A DNA stretch of 64,000 bases. Source: Paenibacillus sp. 481 (GTDB lineage: Bacteria; Bacillota; Bacilli; Paenibacillales; Paenibacillaceae). The translations under genes and the position numbers were made by a program. The notes under the pieces were generated by a model. It did not search any database and was not told the origin of the DNA. It worked only from the letters and a program-made list of their open reading frames with translations. This document shows, one piece after another, positions 54,473 to 64,000 of this stretch; position 1 is the first letter of the stretch; every line of letters begins with the position of its first letter. The stretch is taken from contig NZ_CP075175.1 of the NCBI RefSeq assembly GCF_021223605.1, positions 2,734,501 to 2,798,500 on the forward strand. Reading direction: 5' to 3'.

Positions 54473-57400
54473 ATGAAAAAGTGGATATCACTTGTGTTAG
54501 TAGTCACGATGCTAGTTGGCACTTTAGGACTTACACCAGCTGTGTACGCCAACAACACGGGTAATGTGTCTGTTATTCCGGCTAGCAATATTGTACCTTC
54601 TACAATCGTAGATTTTGATCCAAGCATCGAAATAGTAGCGGATAGCGTTGCACCGAACGGACAAGCAGTTTCAGCTTCGCCGTCCACTCTATCGTTTACA
54701 TTCAACCAGAAGGTTTGGCCTGTAAACGGACGTGTTAGTGTGCGTCAAATAGGAGGTTTGCAGCATATTAATTTTGATGTAAATCAGTTTAAAAGTACGG
54801 ATCAGCTAAAATATGAGATTTCATTGCCGCATCCATTAGAAAGTGGAGCTTCATTTGAAGTTGAAATTCAGAGTAAGACATTTATGAGTGAGGCCAAAAA
54901 AGGACTGTTCCAAGGCTATAAGTGGTCCTTTACAGTTAAGGGTGCACCACAATCTGTTAAATTCGAACCTGCTAAAGGATCAGTAGTACCTCATTCTCCT
55001 CTGGCGTTGAAAGTTTCATTCCAAGAACCAGTTCAGCCAGGAGCAGGCTCTATTCGTATTCGTGATTACAATAAGAACAGTGATGTTGTTGTAATTAAAG
55101 CAACGCAATTTGCGTTTGCTCCCGATCCTGCTATTCCCAATGGAATGACGGCAAGCTATATACTGCCACAAGCCTTGGAGCAAGGTAAGTCTTATTATGT
55201 CATTGTAGATGAAAATGCGATTAAAGATAAAGATGGTTCGAGTCATTTTAAGGGCGTCCATACGCCAAATGAATGGCACTTCGAGACAGAGGGAGCAGCC
55301 GATAGGGCTCGACCTAAAGTCACGAAGCTATCGCCGAATGGAAACTCGGGTCTGTCGGCACGTTTAGAGATGACATTCGATGAGCCTGTGTTTCAACAAG
55401 GTGGAGAAATTGTCATTCGTACTGCGAACAAACCCGATATTAAGATTCCTGTAACGACAGGTATTATTGGTGGCGGGACAACGACTATAAGTTCGATCAA
55501 TGTATTAACATTTGAACATGGACGCACATACACAGTGGAAGTTCCTGAAGGTGCTTTTCGGGATAAAGTAAGTTTATTATCTGAGAAGACAACTTGGACG
55601 TTTAGCACACATGCTCAAGATACTTCCGCGCCGACGGTAATAGTAACTCATGTTCCTTCATACGGAAGCAATGAAACAACGACAACAAAACCGATAATCC
55701 TTACGTTTAATGAACCGATTGTATATACCGGTAAAGGCATTCAGCTCCGTCGATTGGGCAATACAAGTAACGAATCGCTTAGAGCGGAGGTTAAAAGTGA
55801 AAGAGAGCTTTGGATTTATCCAACCTCTGCGCTGCAAGAGAATACAGTGTATGTAGTTCATTTGGAGAAAGGTGCAGTTAAAGATCTTGCGGGTAACGAA
55901 TACACCGCATCCGCAAGCTGGTCGTTCTCTAAGGAAGCTACGGATCGTACAGCACCAGAACTCGATGAAGTAAAAATGCACGCCACCTCTGTCATTAGAA
56001 TTAAATACAAAGAAGCATTAAATAGCACAACTTCTGTACCTAACAGTGAATTTACAGTTACAGTTAATAACGAATCACGCCGTGTAAGCAGTGTTACCGT
56101 GTCTGGAGATACTGTATATGTATATATAGACGGCGGAGTGTCGGTAGGACAGGTAGTAACGATTAGCTACTCAGGACGCTATCGTATGATTAAAGATTTG
56201 GCTGGTAATGCTGTAGGTACTTTTAGTTCTCGTAGTGTTGAGAACTCGGTGAGTGGTAATTTAACAAGCATTCGTGAATCGTATATTTATGGTAATACCC
56301 TACATTTGTATTTTGCAGAATCTTTGAAGGAAGTATCTTCTTATGCTAAAGAGCAGTTTACAGTCATGTTCAACAATTCCACGGTTGGGATTGATAGAAT
56401 ATCGAACAGTGGTACGTCTGTCTCTTTAACGTTAAATCGTTCGGTATCGAATGGAGAGATAGTTAAGGTTAGTTACAATCCAGGGCGCTATCCGATTGAA
56501 GGTACAAATGGCATCCAAATTGGCGCGTTTTCCAGTCAATTTGTACGTAATAACAATGATAGCAAAGCACCTGAATTGTCTGAGACATATGTAGCAGGCA
56601 ATAAATTGACGCTTGTGTACAATGAGGCGCTCAAACAGAACAGCGTCCCAGGTAAGAGTTATTTTTCTGTTTTAGTGAACGAGATCTCCAACTTTGTTAC
56701 AAAAGTAGAGGTTAAAGAGAACTTAGTTGAGTTGACTTTAACGACTGCGGTACGCAGCTATGATAAAGTTACAGTGTCTTATGTTCGGGGTACACCGTAT
56801 CTTGAAGACTTATCTAATAACAGTGCCCAGAACTTCAGTCTCGTTAGTTCGAACAACAGAACAGACAGCGATGCTCCTGTTCTCGTTACAACGCAATGGA
56901 AGGCGCCAGCTATTTTGCTGACATTCAACAAGACGTTGGAAGCGGCCCAAATTTCAAACTCTGCGCAATTCAATGTTCGTTCCACTAATCAGTCCTATTC
57001 AATCCGTCACATATCGGTAACAGGACAAACAGTAGCGATCGAATTGCTGAATCCTCCTAACGGGGTAGAGTCGCTGAGTGTGTCGTATTATACGGGCCAA
57101 AGACCGATTAAGTCGGTTGGTGGGCAAGAGCTTAAAGTATTCTCGAATATGAATGTGCTTATGAACGGTACAATTACAAACATAAGCAACAATACGACGA
57201 GTACGAACAATACGAATAACAATAACAACAATGGCAATAAAGTTGTCGGGGCGGTAAATGAGCATCATTTAAAAGTAGCGAAAAATTATACTTTTATTGA
57301 TCCGATTTACGAGCTTGCTGAGGACATTGCGCAAAAAGCGCAGGATAATACATCAGGCGGCTATGTCGTGCAGCGATACACGTTGGATAAAGAAAAGTTG

Positions 57401-58573
57401 AAAAAAGCGTTTGATTTTGTCGTTCAATCGAATGAATCGAACAAACATATTATATTTGAAGTGCCGCTTACTGAGCGCGGAGCACGTGTTGCGCTACCAT
57501 TAAGTGCATTCGAGCGTGCTTATTCGATGCGAGACGGCATTGCGTTTAGTGTTAAATACGGCGATGTACTGTACGGAATTTCAATCAATAGTACGATGTT
57601 GTCTCAAATGGTGCGTGATATGCAAATTTCGGTTAGTGACGCGATGCTCCTATTTGAAATTGAGCCGGCAGGCGCAGTGCAGGCAGACATACAAACGGCA
57701 TTGAGTAGTAAAAATGCGTCAGTGATCGTTATGCCTCATAGCGTTGCCGTGTATGGCTATTCATCCAAATCGGATATTAGCAAAGCGAGTTCGCTAGTTT
57801 CATTGAATGTGGAAAAGAAGCTGCAAATGAGAGCTAATACGTCGCTTCATGCAAACCAGTCGACACTGGTCATCTATAACACGCAATATCGTCAAATTTC
57901 GCATTGGCCGACAAAGTTCAAAAATAATGGCACGACGACAATTGCGAGTGCGACAGTTATGCAGAAGGCCATTTTTGCTCTGACAAATAGCAAGTACAAT
58001 TTCTTAGATGTGACACAAAAGCATTGGGCGCGTAACAGCATTACGACGCTGGCAGCTAAATTTATTATGACAGGTAGCTCTAACACCCATTTTAAACCGA
58101 AGCAAGCTGTTACTCGCATGGAGTTTGCGATTGCAATTGCTCGTGCTTTAGGGCTGGAGCCGGATTCAGCTGCTGTCGGACGCTTCAGTGACGTTAGTGG
58201 AGATTCGATGAATGGTGCAATGTTGGGAGCTGCGGTAAAAGCAGGTGTTATTAACGGATTCCCTGACGGTAACTTCCGTCCGAACGCTAACATTACACGT
58301 GAACAAATTACGCTTATGCTTATTCGAGCAGCGCAATCTCGTGATTTTCGTATGCAGACTGCATCGAGTAACGAACTGAAAAAAATGTTCAAAGACCATC
58401 GTGCCGTATCTAAATCAGCTGCAGCGCAGATAGCACAAGCTGTAAAGGCAGGATTGATTGAAGGTGTGAAGAAAGATCAGTTCCAGCCACAAGCGAATGC
58501 TACACGTGAACAAGCAGCAGTACTCATTGTGCGTCTTCTTTCAAAATTAAATACCGTTACGTTAGTCATTTAA
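54473..58573 (+). CDS. Large exported protein with Big_5/SbsA-like and SwmB-like repeats and C-terminal SLH domains
   Basis: 1366 residues. Signal peptide at 1-26 (MKKWISLVLVVTMLVGTLG...VYA), four SbsA/Big_5-type Ig units at about 45-490 (pattern P-x-S-x-L-x-F-x-F-x-V, A-D-x-A-P, W-x-F), then three to four SwmB-like units at about 500-880, recognisable by the strand EFTVTVNNES and the NAVGTFSS turn. An Asn/Thr-rich linker (about 900-925) leads to a domain of unknown type (about 930-1160) and three SLH domains at about 1177-1366 with FLDVTQKHWARNSI and FSDVSGDS. AAAGGAG precedes ATG 54473. A wall-bound adhesin or lattice partner is likely. Confidence 0.87.
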   Translation: MKKWISLVLVVTMLVGTLGLTPAVYANNTGNVSVIPASNIVPSTIVDFDPSIEIVADSVAPNGQAVSASPSTLSFTFNQKVWPVNGRVSVRQIGGLQHINFDVNQFKSTDQLKYEISLPHPLESGASFEVEIQSKTFMSEAKKGLFQGYKWSFTVKGAPQSVKFEPAKGSVVPHSPLALKVSFQEPVQPGAGSIRIRDYNKNSDVVVIKATQFAFAPDPAIPNGMTASYILPQALEQGKSYYVIVDENAIKDKDGSSHFKGVHTPNEWHFETEGAADRARPKVTKLSPNGNSGLSARLEMTFDEPVFQQGGEIVIRTANKPDIKIPVTTGIIGGGTTTISSINVLTFEHGRTYTVEVPEGAFRDKVSLLSEKTTWTFSTHAQDTSAPTVIVTHVPSYGSNETTTTKPIILTFNEPIVYTGKGIQLRRLGNTSNESLRAEVKSERELWIYPTSALQENTVYVVHLEKGAVKDLAGNEYTASASWSFSKEATDRTAPELDEVKMHATSVIRIKYKEALNSTTSVPNSEFTVTVNNESRRVSSVTVSGDTVYVYIDGGVSVGQVVTISYSGRYRMIKDLAGNAVGTFSSRSVENSVSGNLTSIRESYIYGNTLHLYFAESLKEVSSYAKEQFTVMFNNSTVGIDRISNSGTSVSLTLNRSVSNGEIVKVSYNPGRYPIEGTNGIQIGAFSSQFVRNNNDSKAPELSETYVAGNKLTLVYNEALKQNSVPGKSYFSVLVNEISNFVTKVEVKENLVELTLTTAVRSYDKVTVSYVRGTPYLEDLSNNSAQNFSLVSSNNRTDSDAPVLVTTQWKAPAILLTFNKTLEAAQISNSAQFNVRSTNQSYSIRHISVTGQTVAIELLNPPNGVESLSVSYYTGQRPIKSVGGQELKVFSNMNVLMNGTITNISNNTTSTNNTNNNNNNGNKVVGAVNEHHLKVAKNYTFIDPIYELAEDIAQKAQDNTSGGYVVQRYTLDKEKLKKAFDFVVQSNESNKHIIFEVPLTERGARVALPLSAFERAYSMRDGIAFSVKYGDVLYGISINSTMLSQMVRDMQISVSDAMLLFEIEPAGAVQADIQTALSSKNASVIVMPHSVAVYGYSSKSDISKASSLVSLNVEKKLQMRANTSLHANQSTLVIYNTQYRQISHWPTKFKNNGTTTIASATVMQKAIFALTNSKYNFLDVTQKHWARNSITTLAAKFIMTGSSNTHFKPKQAVTRMEFAIAIARALGLEPDSAAVGRFSDVSGDSMNGAMLGAAVKAGVINGFPDGNFRPNANITREQITLMLIRAAQSRDFRMQTASSNELKKMFKDHRAVSKSAAAQIAQAVKAGLIEGVKKDQFQPQANATREQAAVLIVRLLSKLNTVTLVI

Positions 58574-58584
58574 GAGATACACAG

Positions 58585-58620
58585 CCCTGTTAAAACATCA
58601 TGTTTTGGCAGGGTATTTTT
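58585..58620 (+). terminator. Terminator after the 1366-residue SLH gene
   Basis: CCCTGTTAAAACAT (58585-58598) pairs with ATGTTTTGGCAGGG (58600-58613) with two G-T pairs, followed by TATTTTT. Confidence 0.9.
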
Positions 58621-58790
58621 ATGCACGAAAATTCGCGAAAATTGGAAGTTTCCCGCAACTTTTTGGCGAATTTGGTAGTCTAAAATAAGGTACTGAAAGA
58701 TTACTCGTTAAATAACGTTCACAATAGTATCTGTTTTGTGGTTGAATTAGATTTTATGAATATAACGTAAAGAAATGGGAGAGTCGTATA

Positions 58791-61541
58791 ATGGGGAAAA
58801 TAACTGTGTCCGCCCAGCGGATACCGATACGCTTAGGAACGAAAGCGGCCATAATCGTATTGTCAGGAACCTTATTAAGCCAATCGCTACTAGGCGGAGG
58901 AGCATATGTACACGCGGACGCACCTCCTGCGGAATATCAAACAGCAACTAGAAGTGAAAACTTGCACAAAATAAGCGAAGAAATGATCACTTCGGGTGCG
59001 AAACTTGTAAACTATCAATATACAGTAAAACGTAAAAACAAAACGGAAAAAGTAAAAGTAAATGTCATTGAGGCAGATATGAAAAACCCATATTTGCAGC
59101 TTGGGGTGATGACAGGGAAAAATGGTAAGACTGCCGGGGTAAATAATGTCTCGAAAATGACTAAGGAGACAGGAGCCGTCGCAGGTGTTAACGGCGATTA
59201 TTGGGATATGAGCAGTGAAGGCGTCCCAATGGGAGGCGCGGTGTCCGATGGCGTGGTCATTACGAGCCCGTCACAGCTGCAAGGAATGTACGCTTTTGTT
59301 GTTACGCAAGAGGGGCAGCCTAAAATTGACCACTACAGCTTTGAGGGCAAAGTATCAGAGCAGGGCGGAACCACATTCCCACTAGCGGGTATTAATAAGC
59401 CGAAGTACATCATGGAGCCGTCGAAGCAAAATAGCCATGTTAATGCGATGTACGTATACACGAGTGCATGGAAAGGGACAAGCCGGCCTAAAGACGCATC
59501 AACGACGCCGACGGAGGCGCTCGTGCGTGGCGGTGTCGTAGAGCAATTTTCCGACAAGGCACCTTTGGCAATGGAAGTGCCGGAGGGTGCTGTTATTTTG
59601 CGTGGACACGGCAAGGCAGCCGATTATATGCGAAAGCATATGCAAGTTGGCGCATCCGTACAGGTGAACTACGAGCTTATTTCTAAGACGACCAATCAAG
59701 CGGTAGATCCGTCATCTTTGCAAATGATGATTGGCGGCCATACGCTGCTTGTCGAGAACGGGGCTCCATCTGCTTTTACGCGCAATACAGCCAACATTAG
59801 CGGCTCCAGTGCGCGTGCACGCACAGCGGTAGGATATTCGCAGGATGGCCGCCATGTGTATATGGTCACAGCTGAGAAAAATGAGGGCAACTCTGGACTG
59901 ACACTTAAGGAGCTACAGCAGGTGCTCGTCAAAATTGGAGCATGGAAAGCCGTCAATTTGGACGGCGGCGGTTCAACGACGATGGTAAGCCGCCCGTTAG
60001 CTGAGACAGACACGGTGCTTGCGCATCAGACGGAATACGGTGGAACCTCCTCACGCTCCGTCGTGAACGGCATAGGCGTCTATACAACGGCACCACAGGG
60101 TAAAGTGAAAGGCATTGCGATTAGTGGTGAGAAGACACTATTTATCGGTCAACGTACGGGCTATGCGGTAAAGGCGTATGATGAATACTACAACCCGATG
60201 GAAAATACGACGTTAAGCGTGAATTGGTCATCTACAAACGGTGCCATTGCGTGGAATGGCGAATCATTTGTCGCGAAGAAGCCAGGCAAATCACAAGTTA
60301 TCGCCTCATCCGGAAATGCAAAGACGACAGCAGACGTAGAAGTTGTCGGTGCGGATCAAATTGCAGAGCTGCGTATTGGCACAGCATCAGCCCCGTTAGA
60401 GGCTGGAGCGAGCGTACACATGCCGATTACCGCAAAGTTGATAGACGGCCGCTCATTCAAGCTTCCAGCCGAAGCTGTCACGTGGGAGCTGCAAGGCTTC
60501 AAAGGTAATGTGCAGGATGGAACATTGAACGTAAGTAGCGTGGACGCTAATACGTCAGAAGGCTACGCAATAGCGAGCTATAACGGCTGGCGCACAATCG
60601 TACCGCTTACAACGACCAGCGATCAAGCTGTAGAGAGTTTCAATGCGGCTAGATACCCAATAAGCTTCTCTGGCCTACCAGCGGCCAAAACAGTAGGTAG
60701 TGTAGAATTAGCATCGGGAATCGGCGGGCGCGAGCAAAAGGCGCTTAAACTGGCCTACGATATGAGTGAGGGCACAGAACAAGCTGGCGAAGGATCTACA
60801 GCAGATGGAAAAGACAATAAATTTGCCTACGCGGTATTGAATGATGATAAAGGCATTACGCTGCCAACAGGTTCGACTTCGCTAAAAATAGACGTTCACG
60901 GTGATAACAGCGGTAACTGGCTGCGAATGAAACTAGTTGATGCAAATGGGAAAGAACAGCTAGTAGATTTGGCGAAGGAAATGGATTGGGAAGGTTGGAA
61001 GACAGTAAGCGCCGACTTATCCGGATTAGGCTTAACAGGTCCAGTTAAACTTTCACGTCTGTACGTGGTGAATTTAGCGAAAGGACAAGCTGATCGGGCA
61101 ATTACAGGCGAAGTCGCATTTGATAATATTGCTGTCCAACTGCCATCCGCTAATGAAACGAACGAGCTTGCAAAAAATGAGATGAAGCTTACAGTCAACA
61201 GCAAAAGGGCAACGGTAAATGGGACTTCCAAAAAACTTGATGTTGCGCCAATTGTCCTAAACAGTACTACTTATGTACCGGTGAAGTATATTATTGATGC
61301 ATTCGGTGGAAAGACGATGTGGGACGGCAAGCTAAAAAGGGTTTCCATCCTACGTGGAGAGCGTTTCATTGAAATGATCGTGAACAATAAATCGATCAAC
61401 GTCAATGGCAAACGACTTAAGTCTGATGTCGCGCCAATCGTGCAAAATGGTCGTACTTTAGTCCCTTTACGCCTCGTAGGGGATCAATTAGGCCTAAATG
61501 TAAATTGGGAGCAAAAAACCAAGACCATTACTATACATTGA
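58791..61541 (+). CDS. Exported phosphodiester-glycosidase-family (NAGPA) protein with C-terminal copper-amine-oxidase-N-like domain
   Basis: 916 residues. Signal peptide at about 1-43, then a NAGPA/DUF2233 domain at about 70-435. Its signatures are AGVNGDYWD (an early acidic site), NLDGGGSTTMV near residue 388 and SRSVVNGIGVY, which in eukaryotic NAGPA line the site that hydrolyses a sugar phosphodiester. An Ig-like unit follows (about 440-520), then an uncharacterised region and a copper-amine-oxidase N1-type domain (two repeats, about 796-916, with NSTTYVPVKYIIDAFGG and NGRTLVPLRLVGD). GGGAGAG precedes ATG 58791. A role in trimming or remodelling exopolysaccharide or wall polymers is inferred; the substrate is unknown. 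Confidence 0.82.
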   Translation: MGKITVSAQRIPIRLGTKAAIIVLSGTLLSQSLLGGGAYVHADAPPAEYQTATRSENLHKISEEMITSGAKLVNYQYTVKRKNKTEKVKVNVIEADMKNPYLQLGVMTGKNGKTAGVNNVSKMTKETGAVAGVNGDYWDMSSEGVPMGGAVSDGVVITSPSQLQGMYAFVVTQEGQPKIDHYSFEGKVSEQGGTTFPLAGINKPKYIMEPSKQNSHVNAMYVYTSAWKGTSRPKDASTTPTEALVRGGVVEQFSDKAPLAMEVPEGAVILRGHGKAADYMRKHMQVGASVQVNYELISKTTNQAVDPSSLQMMIGGHTLLVENGAPSAFTRNTANISGSSARARTAVGYSQDGRHVYMVTAEKNEGNSGLTLKELQQVLVKIGAWKAVNLDGGGSTTMVSRPLAETDTVLAHQTEYGGTSSRSVVNGIGVYTTAPQGKVKGIAISGEKTLFIGQRTGYAVKAYDEYYNPMENTTLSVNWSSTNGAIAWNGESFVAKKPGKSQVIASSGNAKTTADVEVVGADQIAELRIGTASAPLEAGASVHMPITAKLIDGRSFKLPAEAVTWELQGFKGNVQDGTLNVSSVDANTSEGYAIASYNGWRTIVPLTTTSDQAVESFNAARYPISFSGLPAAKTVGSVELASGIGGREQKALKLAYDMSEGTEQAGEGSTADGKDNKFAYAVLNDDKGITLPTGSTSLKIDVHGDNSGNWLRMKLVDANGKEQLVDLAKEMDWEGWKTVSADLSGLGLTGPVKLSRLYVVNLAKGQADRAITGEVAFDNIAVQLPSANETNELAKNEMKLTVNSKRATVNGTSKKLDVAPIVLNSTTYVPVKYIIDAFGGKTMWDGKLKRVSILRGERFIEMIVNNKSINVNGKRLKSDVAPIVQNGRTLVPLRLVGDQLGLNVNWEQKTKTITIH

Positions 61542-61604
61542 TGTGTTATGATAAGGGGTGAATTAAATCCATTCATCCTTTAGGACCGAGGAGTCGGAAC
61601 GTTC

Positions 61605-62765
61605 GTGGAGAATCAAGTCGATGTCATTGATCGCGTTATTAAGAACGCCATCAAAGTAATGGAAGAGAGTAAGTATCAAATTTTCGAAATATTAGATTCG
61701 GCTCGCAACGAGGCGCTTTCTCTAAGTGTTCAAATGCAGGAAGTCATGAATCAGACGGCCGAAATTTGTGATAAAGTGGACGAGCTGGAGCGAACTTATC
61801 GTCTGGCTCGTTTGCGTTTGACTGATGTAAGTCGTGATTTTGTCCGATATACAGAAGAGGACATCAAACAGGCTTATGAGAAGGCAACCCAGTTGCAGCT
61901 GGAACTAATGATCTATCGGGAAAAAGAAAACTACTTAAAGACGCGTCGTGACGATTTGCAGAAGCGCCTCCGCAATGTGGAAGGCTCAATTGAGCGTGCG
62001 GAGACTATCGGTTCGCAAATGAGTGTTGCACTTGAATATTTATCAGGTGATTTGACACAAGTCACTCGCATTTTAGAGTCTGCAAAAAATAGACAATTGC
62101 TAGGCTTAAAAATTATTTTGGCACAAGAGGAAGAACGGAAACGGATCGCGCGAGAAATTCACGATGGTCCTGCTCAATCACTAGCCAATTTGGTGCTTAG
62201 GACAGAAATTGTGGAAAGAATGCTGTCGAAGCAGGAATTTGAAATGGTCCAGCACGAAATAATAGATTTAAAAGGTCAAGTTCGTATCGGTTTAGAGGAA
62301 ATTCGAAAAGTGATATTCAATTTGCGCCCAATGGCGTTGGACGATCTTGGCTTAGTGCCCACTGTGCGCAAATTTATACATGATTTTGAGGATAAGACCA
62401 AAATACGGACTTCGTTCGAAGTCAGAGGAAATGAGCGTCGTCTGCGATCAGCGATGGAAGCGGCCATTTACCGCTTGGTGCAAGAGGCATTTTCGAATGC
62501 GGCCAAGCATGCGCAGCCATCATTTGTGTCCTGTGAGCTGACCTACGATGAAGAGGAAGTACTGCTAGTTATCAGAGATAACGGGCTAGGCTTCAAAGTA
62601 GAAGCTGTGGAATCAAAGACGAAAGAACATACTCATTTCGGTCTACTTGGCATGCGTGAACGTGTGGAGCTGCTGGAAGGGCGAATGGAAATCCATTCGG
62701 CTGAAAATAGTGGGACACGAATAGTGATTCAAATTCCAACGAATGTGGATAAGAGAGAGGAGTAA
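61605..62765 (+). CDS. degS: Sensor histidine kinase DegS
   Basis: Cytoplasmic kinase of the DegS-DegU pair that controls exoenzymes, motility and competence in Bacillales. 386 residues: an N-terminal sensor region of coiled coil (about 1-165), a HisKA_3 domain with His186 in IAREIHDGPAQ, and a HATPase domain with N-box EAFSNAAKHA, DNGLGF and GLLGMRERV. No membrane helix, as expected. GTG 61605 follows GAGGAGTCGG. degU begins 5 nt after the stop, so they form one operon. Confidence 0.94.
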   Translation: MENQVDVIDRVIKNAIKVMEESKYQIFEILDSARNEALSLSVQMQEVMNQTAEICDKVDELERTYRLARLRLTDVSRDFVRYTEEDIKQAYEKATQLQLELMIYREKENYLKTRRDDLQKRLRNVEGSIERAETIGSQMSVALEYLSGDLTQVTRILESAKNRQLLGLKIILAQEEERKRIAREIHDGPAQSLANLVLRTEIVERMLSKQEFEMVQHEIIDLKGQVRIGLEEIRKVIFNLRPMALDDLGLVPTVRKFIHDFEDKTKIRTSFEVRGNERRLRSAMEAAIYRLVQEAFSNAAKHAQPSFVSCELTYDEEEVLLVIRDNGLGFKVEAVESKTKEHTHFGLLGMRERVELLEGRMEIHSAENSGTRIVIQIPTNVDKREE

Positions 62766-62769
62766 ACGT

Positions 62770-63492
62770 ATGGAGAATCGTAAGACGGGGAAAACGAAAA
62801 TTAAAGTGCTCCTTGCTGACGATCACCAACTTTTTCGTGAAGGTTTGAAGCGGATTTTAAATATGGAAGAAGATTTGGAGGTCATCGGCGAGTGTGGCGA
62901 TGGCATTCAGGTGGTCGAGTTCTGCAATCAGGAAATACCAGACGTTGTCTTAATGGACATTAATATGCCTATTGAAAATGGGGTCGTCGCGACAGAGCGA
63001 TTGCGTGATATTTTTCCGGACGTTAAGGTTCTTATTTTGTCGATTCATGATGATGAGAGCTATGTGTTCGAAACGCTACGCAAAGGGGCTTCTGGCTACT
63101 TGTTAAAGGATATGGAGGCAGAGTCGCTTATTAATGCGATTCGTTCCGTTGTAGGTGGGTTTGCTTACATTCACCCGAAAGTAACAGGTAAGCTTATTCA
63201 TCAGCTCCGCCGTATGACGCTGTTGGATGATCGTGGTGTAATGAACAACAATAAAGTGAAAGAAAACGGAGTTAAATTCGTTGCTTCTGAAGATAATCCG
63301 TTAACACGCCGTGAAGCTGAAGTGCTTCGTCTTATGGCTGAAGGTAAGAGCAATAAGATGATTGGCGAGTATTTGTTCATTAGTGAAAAGACGGTTAAAA
63401 ACCACGTGAGCAGTATCTTGCAAAAAATGGAGGTTGATGACCGGACACAAGCCGTTATTAACTCCATCAAAAATGGTTGGGTTACGTTGTAA
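62770..63492 (+). CDS. degU: Response regulator DegU
   Basis: NarL-type regulator of 240 residues. The receiver has the acidic pair Asp17-Asp18, the phosphoacceptor Asp63 in VVLMDINMP and a conserved Lys in LKDME. The C-terminal LuxR-type helix-turn-helix (about 178-236) has [15 protein letters not shown] and [20 protein letters not shown] 62770 is preceded by GAGAGGAGT. Targets in this window cannot be inferred; the secreted protease at 22057 is a candidate because DegU controls exoproteases in Bacillus. Confidence 0.95.
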   Translation: MENRKTGKTKIKVLLADDHQLFREGLKRILNMEEDLEVIGECGDGIQVVEFCNQEIPDVVLMDINMPIENGVVATERLRDIFPDVKVLILSIHDDESYVFETLRKGASGYLLKDMEAESLINAIRSVVGGFAYIHPKVTGKLIHQLRRMTLLDDRGVMNNNKVKENGVKFVASEDNPLTRREAEVLRLMAEGKSNKMIGEYLFISEKTVKNHVSSILQKMEVDDRTQAVINSIKNGWVTL

Positions 63493-63508
63493 GAGTCTTT
63501 TGAATGGG

Positions 63509-63597
63509 AAAGGACGCTACCTTAAGTTCTACTAATGCAAGGCGGAATAAGTTTCGCTTGGGTTGGTGGGAATTAAAGGTTGAGCGTCCTTTTTTGT
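63509..63597 (+). terminator. Large structured terminator after degU
   Basis: AAAGGACGCT (63509-63518) pairs with AGCGTCCTTT (63583-63592) and runs into a T tract. The 64-nt loop contains further pairing, for example ACCTT with AAGGT and CAAG with CTTG, giving a multi-branched fold rather than a simple hairpin. Confidence 0.7.
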
Positions 63598-63684
63598 TTT
63601 TGAAAAAAATCGTAAAATAACGACGCTATTCCGGCACCCTATGCTTAAATGCGGCATACACTTGGTAGTAAGGAGGTGGGCCGC

Positions 63685-64000
63685 ATGATCGCAATGCTTT
63701 TGTGGATTGTGTGTTGCTACGCGGTAGCGGTGGCGGCTGTTCATCTGGTGCATAGGTGGCAGACGCTGCGTGGTTCCAAGCCAGTGTCATGGAGACATGT
63801 CGTGATCGTGACTGAAAATGATGAACGCTATATGGAGTGGCTTATACAAGCTTATTGTTGGTTCGCTTGGTTAAAAGGCCAGCGGTTGCATATTACGGTA
63901 GTGGACGAAGGGTCGAAAGATTGTACGGAACAAATTACACGCAGAGTTGTCCGCCGCCACGGAGTTAGTTGGGAGTGGAAACGGGTTAGCTGTGCTGCTG
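63685..64000 (+). CDS. Glycosyltransferase-like protein, cut by the window end (partial)
   Basis: An open frame from ATG 63685 runs off the right edge (105 codons seen). AAGGAGGTG (63669-63677) lies 7 nt before the ATG. The product starts with a hydrophobic helix (MIAMLLWIVCCYAVAVAAV), followed by WRHVVIVTENDERYMEWL and ITVVDEGSKDCTEQI. The latter resembles the GT-A family-2 motif VDDGSxDxT with Glu in place of the second Asp. The catalytic region lies beyond the window. Family membership is tentative, and the substrate is unknown. Confidence 0.6.
   Translation, partial: MIAMLLWIVCCYAVAVAAVHLVHRWQTLRGSKPVSWRHVVIVTENDERYMEWLIQAYCWFAWLKGQRLHITVVDEGSKDCTEQITRRVVRRHGVSWEWKRVSCAA

Overview
The window reads as a chromosomal segment of a Gram-positive, endospore-forming member of the Paenibacillaceae, probably Paenibacillus or a close relative. 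The reasons are: strong AGGAGG-type ribosome sites; many TTG and GTG starts; sporulation genes (spoIID, spoIIQ-like, spoIIID, an alpha/beta-type spore protein); degS-degU; mbl-flhO-flhP next to spoIIID as in Bacillus; and an S-layer locus with SLH proteins and the CsaB/TagA/TagO set for a pyruvylated secondary cell wall polymer (SCWP). Almost every gene is on the + strand. I see no rRNA, tRNA, insertion sequence, prophage or CRISPR array.

Layout: (1) 1-2.2 kb: upp and mnaA (UDP-GlcNAc 2-epimerase). (2) 2.3-9.8 kb: a complete F1Fo-ATP synthase operon (two small AtpI/AtpZ-family genes, then atpBEFHAGDC) with its own sigma-A promoter and terminator. (3) 9.9-10.9 kb: a WecA/TagO-family lipid-carrier sugar-phosphate transferase. 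(4) 11.0-11.3 kb: a promoter, an almost perfect Fur box and a strong terminator bounding a roughly 195-nt gene-free transcript, proposed here as a Fur-repressed small RNA. (5) 11.4-21.9 kb: an 11-subunit complex I operon (nuoABCDHIJKLMN) without nuoEFG. (6) 22-28.2 kb: a secreted subtilisin-like protease, a DUF1146 protein, murA, and a Big_2-like surface protein preceded by twelve 10-bp tandem units. (7) 28.5-36 kb: sporulation and cell-shape genes, two flagellar rod/hook-like genes, an EpuA-like protein, pgsA and fabZ. (8) 36-41.4 kb: a DUF5693 membrane protein, csaB, tagA and tagO. (9) 41.5-61.5 kb: large exported proteins: two SLH proteins, the probable main S-layer protein, an 855-residue protein with six related units, a small exported protein and a phosphodiester-glycosidase-like protein, interrupted by a spore protein gene and metK. 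(10) 61.6-64 kb: degS-degU and the start of a glycosyltransferase-like gene cut by the window end.

How the parts fit: MnaA makes UDP-ManNAc, TagO (and perhaps the paralogue at 9.95 kb) starts SCWP synthesis on undecaprenyl phosphate, TagA adds ManNAc and CsaB pyruvylates it, which creates the ligand for SLH domains. The SLH proteins encoded immediately downstream are the natural clients. The main S-layer gene has two candidate promoters and a long leader, and its proximal promoter resembles that of the 1366-residue SLH protein. The most promising undescribed items are the candidate Fur-controlled small RNA before the iron-sulfur-rich complex I operon, the six-unit exported protein beside the S-layer gene, and the decameric repeat leader. 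All family names come from reading the protein sequences; no database search was run.
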